DNA of 64,000 nt from Deltaproteobacteria bacterium (GTDB taxonomy: Bacteria > Desulfobacterota > Deferrisomatia > Deferrisomatales > BM512), in contig PKTT01000039.1 of the NCBI GenBank assembly GCA_002869015.1, forward strand, positions 1 to 64,000, in the 5' to 3' direction. Below are positions 41,920-50,306 of the stretch, piece by piece. Position numbers and translations under genes: made by a program. The notes under the pieces were generated by a model, which did no database searches, was not told the origin of the DNA, and saw nothing but the letters and a program-made list of their open reading frames with translations. Within the stretch, counting starts at the first letter, position 1. The number at the start of each line of letters is the position of its first letter.

Positions 41920-42498
41920 ATGGATATTAACAGGTGCTCCTGGTGCGGCGACAACCCCCTCTACATCTCCTACCACGATAATGAGTGGGGGGTACCGCTA
42001 TACGACGAAAACCGGCTCTTTGAAATGCTCGTCCTAGAGGGCGCTCAGGCTGGACTGAGCTGGGTGACGATACTGGGCAAAAGAGAAAATTACAGGCGGG
42101 CTTTTCACGACTTTGACGCAAAGCGTGTTGCCGAATTTGGCGATAAAGACGTTGAGCGCCTCATGATGGACGAAGGGATAGTACGTAACCGGCGTAAAAT
42201 TGAGGCGGCTATAAACAACGCACGGAGGGTTGTAGAGATGGAGCGGGATTTCAGACCGCTATCCTCATACCTCTGGAGCTTCGTTGGGGGAATACCGATT
42301 CAAAATAGCTGGGAGCACCTTGAAGAGATCCCCGCTCAAAACGCCATAAGCGAGTTTATGAGCAGAGACCTTAAAAAGCGCGGCTTCAAATTCGTCGGCC
42401 CCACCATCTGCTACGCCCTCATGCAGTCCATCGGCATGGTAAACGACCACCTCACCTCATGCTACCGCCACCAAGAGGTGAAAAATCTAACTTCTTAA
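41920..42498 (+). CDS. tag: DNA-3-methyladenine glycosylase I
   Basis: Removes 3-methyladenine from alkylated DNA. 192 residues, standard length. The N-terminal zinc site and start CSWCGDNPLYISYHDNEWGVPLYDEN, the helical EGAQAGLSWVTILGKRENYRRAFHDFD and the C-terminal KFVGPTICYALMQSIGMVNDHLTSCYRH (Cys and His ligands) are all present. It lies 53 bases after the glycosyltransferase gene and may share its transcript. Confidence 0.95.
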   Translation: MDINRCSWCGDNPLYISYHDNEWGVPLYDENRLFEMLVLEGAQAGLSWVTILGKRENYRRAFHDFDAKRVAEFGDKDVERLMMDEGIVRNRRKIEAAINNARRVVEMERDFRPLSSYLWSFVGGIPIQNSWEHLEEIPAQNAISEFMSRDLKKRGFKFVGPTICYALMQSIGMVNDHLTSCYRHQEVKNLTS

Positions 42499-42528
42499 AA
42501 GTCGGCAGACGCTTGAAAACAAGTCCAG

Positions 42529-42552
42529 CGCATTCCAAAGCGCTGTTTATTT
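42529..42552 (+). terminator. Hairpin after tag
   Basis: CAGCGC ATTCCAAA GCGCTG followed by TTTATTT. It lies at the junction with the convergent DUF4139 gene. Confidence 0.55.
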
Positions 42553-43902
42553 AGCGAGTGTTCCCCTCCTTAGTCTAGCTGTGTACTCAAAGGTTTTCTT
42601 TTCTCCTGGAGCCATGTTTAGGGTGTACTGGATAGTGTCGGCGTCCACTTTTTCATATTTTCCATAGTCACCCGCAGAGGCTACATCCCAGAAGTTCCAC
42701 CCAAGATTCCTGCGAACCTCCACTGTGGACCTCTGCCCACGCAGATTCTCCACTTCGACCTTGTAGCTTAGGACATCCATATGGCCTTCGATGTACTTCC
42801 TACCCGTCTGTTTATAGGTATTCCACTCGTACCCGTCCTTGGCGGAGCTCATCTCGGTAACCTTTACCCTGACGTCGCGGGTTACGCCCAAATTCAGGTT
42901 AACTTCGCCCTCCTTTGGGATGTACTTGGTCTCCCTCGCGCCGACAAATGTGAGCGCTCCATCATCTCCGCTCTCTCGAAACACCATCACAGCACCGCCG
43001 GGGATTGGCTCTCCGCCTAGTTTGTGTGCGGTGTCGTTGGCAAAGGAGATGAAGCGTATCACGCCCTCGCCATAACGCTCCGGCTCATATCGGTAGAGGC
43101 TCTCCACAGGTACGCTTTCAGCTGAGAAGGACGTAAGGCGTTTGCCCCAACCGTCATTGATCTCCTCGGTACCCTCAATGGTGTAGAGAAAATATTCACT
43201 GAGCCCCTCTTTGACAATCTCCTTGGGAGCCGCCCTGCCCATCATCATCTTTGCTACGGCACGGGGCGCGGCAACTTCATCGTTCTCCATCTCGTATTGA
43301 ATTTGAGGCATGGGGCGGCTTCCGATTGGCCGTCCATAGGGAGCGTCGCCCCTACGCGCAAGCTCCGCCACGCGGTCAAGAAGGTTTATCTTGCCCACGA
43401 TAAGGCGCGTCTCGGCGTTCGGGTAGTCCTCTCCGCTGCTGTTATTCACGAGGACGTAACCCTCAAGCTCCATGCTGGCTTCATCCTGGGAGAGGGTCGC
43501 CATGTAAAAGGCGCGCCAGCTGATGCCGCTTGTGAAATAGCTTATCTCCACGGGAACCGGCCCTGCGGCGCTGGCGGCTACATTCCAGACTCCTACTCCC
43601 CCCACCCTCGCTGGATAGAGGAGGTCATTTACCAATATATCCCTGTCAAGCGCGCGGGGCAGAAGCTCCAGAGACGTTGGGTCAATGAGGGTCCCTGCCC
43701 AGCTGAACTGGAGTCTGTTCTCGCCTTCTCGCATGGTGAGCTTTCTCATATCTCTCGCCAGAGTGAGGTCGGCGGAGTTATAGATGGTTAGCTGGACACG
43801 CTCCTGCTCTGGGAGGGTTACGAGGTCAACCTTTGCCAACGCAGCGGTGGGGAGGAGCAGAGAGATGACGAGGGCGACCTTGATTATGCTCTTTGTTTTC
43901 AT
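42547..43902 (-). CDS. Exported DUF4139 domain protein, long form
   Basis: A 451-residue exported protein (signal peptide MKTKSIIKVALVISLLLPTAALA). The family pattern is clear: an N-terminal strand region ending QFSWAGTLIDPTSLEL, a central MATLSQDEASMELEGYVLVNNSSGEDYPNAETRLIVGKINLL, and the C-terminal NLNLGVTRDVRVKVTEMSSAKDGYEW and VEVRRNLGWNFWDV blocks of DUF4139. These proteins are periplasmic or surface associated and of unknown function. Ten bases separate it from a shorter paralogue upstream on the same strand. Confidence 0.85.
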   Translation of the reverse strand: MKTKSIIKVALVISLLLPTAALAKVDLVTLPEQERVQLTIYNSADLTLARDMRKLTMREGENRLQFSWAGTLIDPTSLELLPRALDRDILVNDLLYPARVGGVGVWNVAASAAGPVPVEISYFTSGISWRAFYMATLSQDEASMELEGYVLVNNSSGEDYPNAETRLIVGKINLLDRVAELARRGDAPYGRPIGSRPMPQIQYEMENDEVAAPRAVAKMMMGRAAPKEIVKEGLSEYFLYTIEGTEEINDGWGKRLTSFSAESVPVESLYRYEPERYGEGVIRFISFANDTAHKLGGEPIPGGAVMVFRESGDDGALTFVGARETKYIPKEGEVNLNLGVTRDVRVKVTEMSSAKDGYEWNTYKQTGRKYIEGHMDVLSYKVEVENLRGQRSTVEVRRNLGWNFWDVASAGDYGKYEKVDADTIQYTLNMAPGEKKTFEYTARLRRGTLAK

Positions 43903-43912
43903 CGTCTCTCTC

Positions 43913-45043
43913 CTATCGGTTCCATATATCGCGGGTCAGGTTGCTATAAGCCAGCTCCCGCTTCTCACCGGGACCGAGGGCTACATATAATACAAGCTCG
44001 CTCGAACTTTTTCTCTCCCACTTGACGTTCGCCTCAGTAACCTCCCAATCTCCGCTGGGGTGCTCGACAATCTCCAGCGCAACCGGGGTGTCCTTGAAGT
44101 TCTCCACTCTAAAGGTAAAACGCTCAACCCTGTCACGCAGCACCGGGTCTTTGCGGCTGGGGCGATGGTTTAGCTCCTCATAGCCGATGCGTTTTTTTGT
44201 TACTTTGACATCGCGGCTAAAGCCTATCTTAACCCTCATCTTCGCCCCCGGCGGCGTGAAGTCAACGTTATCCTCTCCGAGGAAAATTGTCGCATCGTAG
44301 CCATCATCCTGGAAGATGCGCATCTTCCCCTCCCATAGGCTTCCCTGCCCCAGACCGGCGTCCGGTGTATTTATGAACTCGTAATAGACGGGGATCGAGA
44401 CGTCGGACTCCTCCCGCTCCGGCTCCCACGGGAGATTATTTGAGTCCCAGAGGAGGGTTTTGGCCATTGGCACATCATTGGCACGAAAGAGCACCGCACG
44501 GCGGGTTTCGCCGCTAATTGAGGGGGTAGTCATGAGCGCGCCGCCATCCAGCGAGATCAGCGCCCCATCGAAATCCTCCCCGGAGAAGTTACGGAGCACC
44601 CCGAGCCCTGTTATGTCTAGCGTCGTCTCGGCCTTGTCAGCAACTGCCCTGTAGGCCACTAGACGGTCGATGTCGCGGAGAAGATAGCTAATCCTTACCC
44701 TCTCCTCCAAGGGCGCTGCGGCGTTTATCCTCCAGATGAGGGCCGCCTCACCAGGCGGGTAGGAGACAGAGAGCAGGGTAACCGCTTCAGGATGGGAGAG
44801 CACCTTAAACCTTATGGAGTCGGGGTTTACGCTAACCCCACGCCAGGAAAAATCAACCAGATTCTCCCCGGCTTGAAGGGTCAGCACCCGCTCCTCCTCT
44901 ATGAGGGTGGCGTCGGGGTTATCGAGGCGAATGGTAACTGATTCACGCTCGGGCAAAGCGGTTAGCTTGGTACGGGCCGATGCGCCGGAGGTTAACGCCA
45001 GCACCATGAGGGCGGCTAAAAAGGATGGCAAAAGCTTCTTCAT
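43913..45043 (-). CDS. Exported DUF4139 domain protein, short paralogue
   Basis: A 376-residue paralogue with a signal peptide (MKKLLPSFLAALMVLALTSGASA). It shares the order LTALPERESVTIRLDNPDATLIEEERVLTLQAGENLVDFSWRG at the start, ISYLLRDIDRLVAYRAV, LRNFSGEDFDGALISLDGG, IGFSRDVKVTKKRIGYEELN and LYVALGPGEKRELAYSNLTRDIW at the end, but lacks about 70 residues in the middle. It is the first gene of the pair. Tandem duplication followed by divergence is likely. Function unknown. Confidence 0.83.
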   Translation of the reverse strand: MKKLLPSFLAALMVLALTSGASARTKLTALPERESVTIRLDNPDATLIEEERVLTLQAGENLVDFSWRGVSVNPDSIRFKVLSHPEAVTLLSVSYPPGEAALIWRINAAAPLEERVRISYLLRDIDRLVAYRAVADKAETTLDITGLGVLRNFSGEDFDGALISLDGGALMTTPSISGETRRAVLFRANDVPMAKTLLWDSNNLPWEPEREESDVSIPVYYEFINTPDAGLGQGSLWEGKMRIFQDDGYDATIFLGEDNVDFTPPGAKMRVKIGFSRDVKVTKKRIGYEELNHRPSRKDPVLRDRVERFTFRVENFKDTPVALEIVEHPSGDWEVTEANVKWERKSSSELVLYVALGPGEKRELAYSNLTRDIWNR

Positions 45044-45425
45044 CTCGGCTCCTCCGGTTAGGATTTATTTCACCAACTATATCACCTAATAGTCTTTTGG
45101 TAACAGCTAAGGGAGGACAGATGAGTTTGAGACGATGAAGTGGGCAATTAAGTATTAACTTTCACTGCCTCCCTCTTCTTCTTTCAATCTATTCATATGG
45201 TTTAAAAAGAGTGTTGCACAAATATTATAGACTATAAAAATGCATGCTGTATGGAAGATATAGAGTCGCGCCTGTACCAATTTCCACTGAGTTTGGGTAT
45301 ATTTGCCAAGCGGTTTTACGTAGCGGGTTTCTACTCGCTTCCCTGCCGCTATAAGCAGGCACACCTCTTGCTTTATCCTAGAGGACTCAACTCAACTAAC
45401 ACGGAACCCCAACTGAGGAACCGAT
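45044..45425. other. Gene-poor, A+T-rich gap upstream of the AAA-FmdE-permease operon
   Basis: No convincing gene. A 69-codon minus-strand frame (45155-45364) has one hydrophobic stretch but no good ribosome site and an unusual composition. The gap probably holds the divergent promoters for the DUF4139 pair and the AAA operon; I could not choose between several weak -10/-35 candidates. Confidence 0.4.
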
Positions 45426-46307
45426 ATGCACCGTAAGCTAGATAAGATTTTCTACGAGGTAAAAAAACCAACCCTTACCTGGGATGATATAGGCGGCTTT
45501 GCCGAGGTGAAGCAGCTGGTAAAGGAGATGGTCTCCCTGCCACTGATGAAGCCTGAGCTGATGAAAAAGGTGGGCCTTCAGCGCCCCGCCGGGGTCATGC
45601 TCTGGGGGCCGCTTGGTGTCGGAATAACGATGCTCGCGGAGGCCGCCGCAACCGAGGCGGGTGTCTCCTTTGTCTACGTTTCCGGCCAGGAGATGCTAGG
45701 AAAGCCGGAGCAGGTTAAGGAGGCTTTCCACGACGCCGTGCATGAAGCCCCCTGTGTACTCTTCATCTCCGATACTGAGTGGCTATGCCCACGCGCCGGC
45801 TGCTCCTACGAGTGGGGGCCGGGAAACCTCCGCGGAATCCCGCCGACCTTCGCCGACAAGGAACTCTCGGAGCTCTTTATCCGCGAGATTGACAAGATTC
45901 AGGAGAATGAAAACGTTATGCTCGTAGGCTCCTGCTACCGCATCGACACCGTGGATCAGGCGATAATCAAGGAAAAACGACGCTTCAACCGCAAGATTTT
46001 CGTTCACCCCCCCCGCGCAATCGATCGAGAGGGGATGATTAAGATATACCTCGACAAGATGCCCTCGGTGGACCCGCGTGTGACCGCTGAGGAGCTCTCT
46101 CACAAGACAGAGGGCTATGTGGGATGGGACGCCGAATCGCTCTGCAAACGAGCGGCGCTTGAGGCGGTTATGGCGGACCGGGACGTGGTAACTCTGGAAG
46201 ATTTCGAGAAGGCGCTGACCCAGGTTGAGCCATGGCTGACACCTGACATGACCGAGGTCTACCTGGAGATTGACAAGAATGACTGCCCCCACCATTACGC
46301 TTTCTAA
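45426..46307 (+). CDS. Degenerate Cdc48-like AAA protein (probable pseudo-ATPase)
   Basis: A single AAA module of 293 residues, closest in style to one Cdc48/p97 or FtsH-type domain. It begins PTLTWDDIGGFAEVKQLVKEMVSLPL, the usual lead-in. Walker A is GPLGVGIT at 61-68: the invariant lysine is I67. Walker B is LFISDTE (112-118) where LFIDEID is expected, so the catalytic acidic pair is altered. The sensor region GSCYRIDTVDQAI replaces ATNRPDxLDxAL, but the RRFNRKIFV and small helical lid (LSHKTEGYVGWDAESLCKRAALEA) remain. It likely folds as AAA but hydrolyses ATP poorly or not at all. It is followed by FmdE and permease genes with overlaps. Confidence 0.88.
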   Translation: MHRKLDKIFYEVKKPTLTWDDIGGFAEVKQLVKEMVSLPLMKPELMKKVGLQRPAGVMLWGPLGVGITMLAEAAATEAGVSFVYVSGQEMLGKPEQVKEAFHDAVHEAPCVLFISDTEWLCPRAGCSYEWGPGNLRGIPPTFADKELSELFIREIDKIQENENVMLVGSCYRIDTVDQAIIKEKRRFNRKIFVHPPRAIDREGMIKIYLDKMPSVDPRVTAEELSHKTEGYVGWDAESLCKRAALEAVMADRDVVTLEDFEKALTQVEPWLTPDMTEVYLEIDKNDCPHHYAF

Positions 46308-46737
46308 AGAGGAGCGCAGGACGTTCTTCGACGCCCTAAAGATGCTCCACGGGCACCGCTGCCCCATGTCTATCCTTGGGGCACGCCTTGGGCTGGCGGC
46401 GCGCGCCCACGTCGGACGGCATGGCGAGAGCGGCGACGTTACCGCCCTCTACCACCACCAGACCTGCGCTATAGATGGCATCCAGCTGGCCCTGGGCACC
46501 ACCGGGGGCAATAAAAATATCGAGGCGCGCCCCGAGGGTGAGCACCGCCTCACGGCGACCAACAAGACCAAGCGTATGTACATAACGGTTAGGCTCTCCG
46601 AAGAGGCCCTGAGGCGCGGCAAGGAGTACGCTGAGCTTAGGAGCGCTGGCGGCGATCCTGTGAAGATGGAGGAGATACTCCTAGGCCTTGAGGAAGCTCC
46701 GGAGGAGGAGCTTGTCGAGGTGTTGGAGCGCATCTGA
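46279..46737 (+). CDS. FmdE-family (formylmethanofuran dehydrogenase subunit E-like) protein
   Basis: A 152-residue FmdE domain. The conserved N-terminal metal motif is LHGHRCPMSILGARLGLAA, then HHQTCAIDGIQLALGTTGGNKNIEA and the NKTKRMYITVRLS strand. In other bacteria FmdE-like proteins are stand-alone or fused to zinc ribbons, and no methanogenesis link is needed. The ATG at 46279 overlaps the AAA gene by 29 bases, and the TGA stop overlaps the permease ATG by one base. The tight coupling suggests that the three products act together, perhaps as metal- or thiol-handling proteins; this is inference. Confidence 0.87.
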   Translation: MTAPTITLSKEERRTFFDALKMLHGHRCPMSILGARLGLAARAHVGRHGESGDVTALYHHQTCAIDGIQLALGTTGGNKNIEARPEGEHRLTATNKTKRMYITVRLSEEALRRGKEYAELRSAGGDPVKMEEILLGLEEAPEEELVEVLERI

Positions 46738-47687
46738 TGGAGATCGCAAAGGAGTTTTTACATATAGTCCTCACTGAAGCGGGGAAGATGTGGTGGTTCA
46801 CCCTCATCGGCGTCACCGTGGCGGCGCTCATAAAAACTTACCAGCTGGATAAAAACGTAAGAAAATACGTAGGCCGCTTTGGCGTCCTCTCAATCCTGGT
46901 TGCTACCGCTATTGGGGCATTCTCCCCGCTTTGCTCATGCGGAATCCTGCCAATAATAATTCCAATGGCGCTCTCCGGCGTGCCACTACCACCGCTTATG
47001 GCGCTCCTGACGACCTCACCGGTGATGGATCCCAGCTCATTTTTCCTTACCATGGGAGGTGTAGGCGAGGAGCTCGCCTGGTGGAAGTTCGGTGGTGCGA
47101 TTTTTCTGGGGCTCTCCTCTGGGTTCGTTACTCTTTTTCTTGTGCGCACAGGTTATTTTTCTGGAAACATTGTGCGAATGAAGCCGGTACATACTGATGA
47201 GGGCGAGTTGGCCTCCGCCTATGAGATTGGGTGCGCCAACAACCTCATTTTAAAGACGATGACAGTCAAGCCTCGTGAATCGAAGCTCTTATTTTTTATA
47301 GATCGATTCCTCGATGTAGGGCTTTTCGTAGGAATGTGGGTTGCGATAGCCATAGTTTTGGAGGCGGTGATCCAGCTCTTCGTTCCCATTAACTGGGTCA
47401 CTTGGCTTGTCGGCAAGGAGGGGATGACCTCCGTTGTTGCGGCGGCGCTGGTCGCGCTTCCGCTGCCTGCGCACCAGGTCCCGGTGGTGCCTATTCTCGC
47501 CGGGCTACAAGCAAAGGGGATATCCGTTGGCGCGGATATTGCTTTTTTAATGGCCGGACCGGTAACTTCAATTCCGGCGATTGGAGCACTTTCGGCGATC
47601 TTCTTGCCGCGAGTGGTGGTATCATTCATAATTACAGGGCTTGCGGGTTCCATCATCCTCGGCGCATTGAGAATGGGCTTTGGATGA
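46737..47687 (+). CDS. ArsP/DUF318-type permease
   Basis: A 316-residue membrane protein with about eight helices. The first half has AIGAFSPLCSCGILPIIIPMALSGVPLPPLMALLTTSPVMDPSSF, the CSCG motif and the repeated P-rich loop of the ArsP/DUF318 family; the second half repeats the fold with ALVALPLPAHQVPVVPILAGLQAKGISVGADIAFLMAGPVTSIPAIG. ArsP exports trivalent organoarsenicals through its cysteines, and SO_0444-type relatives have been linked to Cu/Zn. Here the substrate is unknown. It is the last gene of the AAA-FmdE-permease operon. Confidence 0.9.
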   Translation: MEIAKEFLHIVLTEAGKMWWFTLIGVTVAALIKTYQLDKNVRKYVGRFGVLSILVATAIGAFSPLCSCGILPIIIPMALSGVPLPPLMALLTTSPVMDPSSFFLTMGGVGEELAWWKFGGAIFLGLSSGFVTLFLVRTGYFSGNIVRMKPVHTDEGELASAYEIGCANNLILKTMTVKPRESKLLFFIDRFLDVGLFVGMWVAIAIVLEAVIQLFVPINWVTWLVGKEGMTSVVAAALVALPLPAHQVPVVPILAGLQAKGISVGADIAFLMAGPVTSIPAIGALSAIFLPRVVVSFIITGLAGSIILGALRMGFG

Positions 47688-47755
47688 CGAACCTTGCGTC
47701 ACTTATTTGATTTAATGACGAATTACCGACGGAACACCATACAAAGGAGTCGGCA

Positions 47756-49219
47756 ATGAAACGTTTAACCATCTCCCTAATAGCGGCCGCGCTAGCGGCA
47801 GGCCCCGCCTTCGCGGGCGCTCCACTCTTCACCGATATAACCTCCAAAGCCGGGGTTGGTGATGCGGGCAACGGCAAGGGCGTGGCGTTCGCCGACATCG
47901 ACAACGATGGCGACTGGGACCTTTACGTGTCAAACAAAGGCGGCGCCAACAAGCTCCTTCGCAACGACGGCAAAGGCGTCTTCACTGACATAACCGCTGA
48001 AGCGGGTGAGGGAGTAGGTGACGCTGGCTTTGTCATGGGCTCCGTTTTCTTCGACTTTGACAACGACGGCTGGACCGACCTCTACCTCCCCAAAGGCGGC
48101 AGGTATGAGATTGAAGCAAACCGCCTCCTCAAAAACGTTGGCGGCACCTTTGTCGACGTAACGGATAAGGCGGGCGTAGGCTCCAAGGAGTTCACCTACG
48201 CAGCGGCTTCAGCCGATTTCGACAATGACGGCTTCCTCGACCTCTACCTCGCAAATTACGGAGTCGGCGCGAAGAACATTCTTTACAGAAACAACGGCGA
48301 CGGCACCTTCACCGACGTGACGGATAAAGCGGGCGTAGGCGACCGCTCATGGTCATGGATGGCCGTATGGGCTGATGTAAACGGCGACAACAAGCAGGAC
48401 CTTTACGTTGTCAATGGCCGCTACCCGGCCGGTGAACCAAACACCCTCTATATCAATAACGGCGACGGCACCTTTAGCGACGCCTCCCGCACCTCCGGCA
48501 TCGCCGACAACGGCTGGGGTCTTGGCGCAGCCTTTGCCGACACCGATAAGGACGGAGACCTTGACCTCTTTATCTCCAACTATGTCGGCCCCAACGGCTA
48601 CTTCATAAATGACGGCACCGGCGTCTTCACCCCCGCTGGTGAGAGCGCAGGCCTTGCCGATACAGGCTGGGGCAAAGGCCCCACCTTCGGCGACTTCGAT
48701 AACGACGGCGACCTGGACCTCTACGAGGGCGACTGCAAGGTAGCCAATCAGCTATACAGAAACAACGGCGACGGTACCTATACCGACATAGCTCAAGATA
48801 GCCCCTCGACCCGTTGCGCAGCCGTGCGCACCAAGGGCACAGCTTTTGTAGACATCGACGGTGATGGCGACCTCGACCTATACGCCGTCAACTGGGCCGC
48901 CGAGAACAAGCTCTTCTTAAACTCGACAAACAATGGCAACTGGCTGAAGGTTCGCCTCACCGGCACCCTCTCCAACGCAATGGGGGTCGGCTCGCGCGTA
49001 TGGGTACGCTCCGGCTCCAAGGTTGAGGGCGTTGCCGAGATGGCGACCTCTTCAGGGTTCTGCGCCCAGCCTCCCCAGGAGCTACATTTCGGCGTAGATG
49101 CATCTAAGACTTACACCGTTGAAGTGCGTTTCCCCAGCGGACAGGTTAAGGTAATTGAGAACGTTACACCCGGACAGGTCCTCACAGTTGAAGAGCCCGG
49201 CAAAGTGGCCCTCCGCTAA
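47756..49219 (+). CDS. Exported CRTAC1-like FG-GAP/VCBS repeat protein with ASPIC/UnbV domain
   Basis: A 487-residue exported protein (signal peptide MKRLTISLIAAALAAGPAFA). At least eight calcium-binding DxDxDGxxD loops are spread at about 55-residue steps (DIDNDGDWDLY, DFDNDGWTDLY, DFDNDGFLDLY, DVNGDNKQDLY, DTDKDGDLDLF, DFDNDGDLDLY, DIDGDGDLDLY), each followed by a GDGTFxDVT strand: a beta-propeller of FG-GAP repeats. The last 100 residues (NWLKVRLTGTLSNAMGVGSRVWV ... QELHFGVDASKTYTVEVRFPSG) form the ASPIC/UnbV domain. It probably works outside the cell in adhesion or recognition. The repeats also show at DNA level. Confidence 0.92.
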   Translation: MKRLTISLIAAALAAGPAFAGAPLFTDITSKAGVGDAGNGKGVAFADIDNDGDWDLYVSNKGGANKLLRNDGKGVFTDITAEAGEGVGDAGFVMGSVFFDFDNDGWTDLYLPKGGRYEIEANRLLKNVGGTFVDVTDKAGVGSKEFTYAAASADFDNDGFLDLYLANYGVGAKNILYRNNGDGTFTDVTDKAGVGDRSWSWMAVWADVNGDNKQDLYVVNGRYPAGEPNTLYINNGDGTFSDASRTSGIADNGWGLGAAFADTDKDGDLDLFISNYVGPNGYFINDGTGVFTPAGESAGLADTGWGKGPTFGDFDNDGDLDLYEGDCKVANQLYRNNGDGTYTDIAQDSPSTRCAAVRTKGTAFVDIDGDGDLDLYAVNWAAENKLFLNSTNNGNWLKVRLTGTLSNAMGVGSRVWVRSGSKVEGVAEMATSSGFCAQPPQELHFGVDASKTYTVEVRFPSGQVKVIENVTPGQVLTVEEPGKVALR

Positions 49220-50306
49220 TAGACGGCATCAACCGACAAAAGGGAGGCTGCCAGGCAGCCTCTTTTTTTGTATAACCATCCTCCTCTTTTTAGGTGGATG
49301 CGCCTCGGTTGGGCCTACAGATGATTTTAGCGAGTTGGTAACCATTGAGGGGCTGGTCTCCCTTGAGGGCAAGGGGTATAAGGGGGCAAATGTTTCTTTA
49401 TATCCTTTAGCTGAATTTACAAAGCCAGGTGAACCTGCTCATTTAACCCAAACAGAGAGCAAAGAGAGTGGCGTTTTTTTGCTCAAGGCCCCTGCGGGGG
49501 ATTACCTGATAACCGCCCGGAGCCACTCCGGCGACCTCTTTGCGTTTTTCGGCAGGAATCCTTTAAGGGCGGGTGCCCACCAGCGTGGACTCACCCTGCC
49601 GCTCGTTCCGGCACACCCCCCCATATTTTTGAAAAATGAAACCGACACATCGATTATAACGGGGCGGGTCCTCCATCAAGGCAACCCCGTAGCCGGAGCT
49701 AAGGTTGCGTTATATCTATCTGCAGAGGCAGGCTTTAGGGGCCAGCCTTACGATTTCTCTGCGCCCACAGATAAAGATGGCAAATTCTCCATGATAATTG
49801 ACCCTGGCAGTTACTTCGCCACTGTAAAGATGCGCGCTTCCGGTAGGGATATCGGTCCGCTTAAACCCGGCGACCTCTTCGGCATCGCTCCGGGGCTACG
49901 CATGACAATTGAACGAGGGGTGACTGTAAATGCCGATATTGAGTTACTGGCGCTGCCCTCCCGAGAAAAACAGGCGCGCTTTCTGACAAAATTCGCTACG
50001 GTTGAGGGAACTGTAACGGATGCTACCGGGGCGCCCCAGGCTGGCATGCGCGCGGCGCTTTACGAAAACAAGAACATGCTTGGAGAGCCCCTACTCCTAT
50101 CTGAACCGACAGGGCCCGATGGCAAATTCAACATATCCACCAGCCTAACCGGAAAGCTTTACCTCGGCGTGAGAGAGTTCATAGGCGGCCCTCCCTCCTC
50201 TGGGGAGCGTGTCGGCTTTGCCGATGGGCCTGACAATGGCCGCTTTAACCTGACGCCAGGCGTAAATGTCGAAGGGGTTAAAATAATAGCGAGGCTAACT
50301 CCATGA
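49188..50306 (+). CDS. Lipoprotein with carboxypeptidase-regulatory-like repeats
   Basis: A lipoprotein of about 370 residues. The hydrophobic LFFCITILLFLGGC carries the lipobox. Three segments look like carboxypeptidase-regulatory/Cna-B-like beta sandwiches: IEGLVSLEGKGYKGANVSLYP, ITGRVLHQGNPVAGAKVALYLS and VEGTVTDATGAPQAGMRAALYE, each followed by KDGKFxxxxxPGxYxxxV-like strands. No ATG/GTG fits; TTG at 49188 gives a long basic leader and TTG 49155 a longer one, both overlapping the previous gene and crossing the terminator at 49241. The start is therefore uncertain. Its 3' end overlaps the next lipoprotein gene by four bases (ATGA). Confidence 0.75.
   Translation: MKSPAKWPSANRRHQPTKGRLPGSLFFCITILLFLGGCASVGPTDDFSELVTIEGLVSLEGKGYKGANVSLYPLAEFTKPGEPAHLTQTESKESGVFLLKAPAGDYLITARSHSGDLFAFFGRNPLRAGAHQRGLTLPLVPAHPPIFLKNETDTSIITGRVLHQGNPVAGAKVALYLSAEAGFRGQPYDFSAPTDKDGKFSMIIDPGSYFATVKMRASGRDIGPLKPGDLFGIAPGLRMTIERGVTVNADIELLALPSREKQARFLTKFATVEGTVTDATGAPQAGMRAALYENKNMLGEPLLLSEPTGPDGKFNISTSLTGKLYLGVREFIGGPPSSGERVGFADGPDNGRFNLTPGVNVEGVKIIARLTP
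49241..49268 (+). terminator. Terminator after the CRTAC1-like gene, inside the 5' end of the next frame
   Basis: GAGGCTGCC A GGCAGCCTC then TTTTTTT. The stem is perfect with a very short loop. It lies between the CRTAC1 stop and the lipobox of the next gene, so expression of that gene may depend on read-through. Confidence 0.75.

Noticed and set aside
45155..45364. A 69-codon minus-strand frame with one hydrophobic stretch
   Set aside because: Weak ribosome site, odd composition, and it lies in a promoter-like gap; not supported enough to be called a gene.
47756..49219. Repeats at the DNA level as a CRISPR or tandem-repeat element
   Set aside because: They encode the periodic DxDxDG calcium loops of the FG-GAP propeller and vary at codon level.
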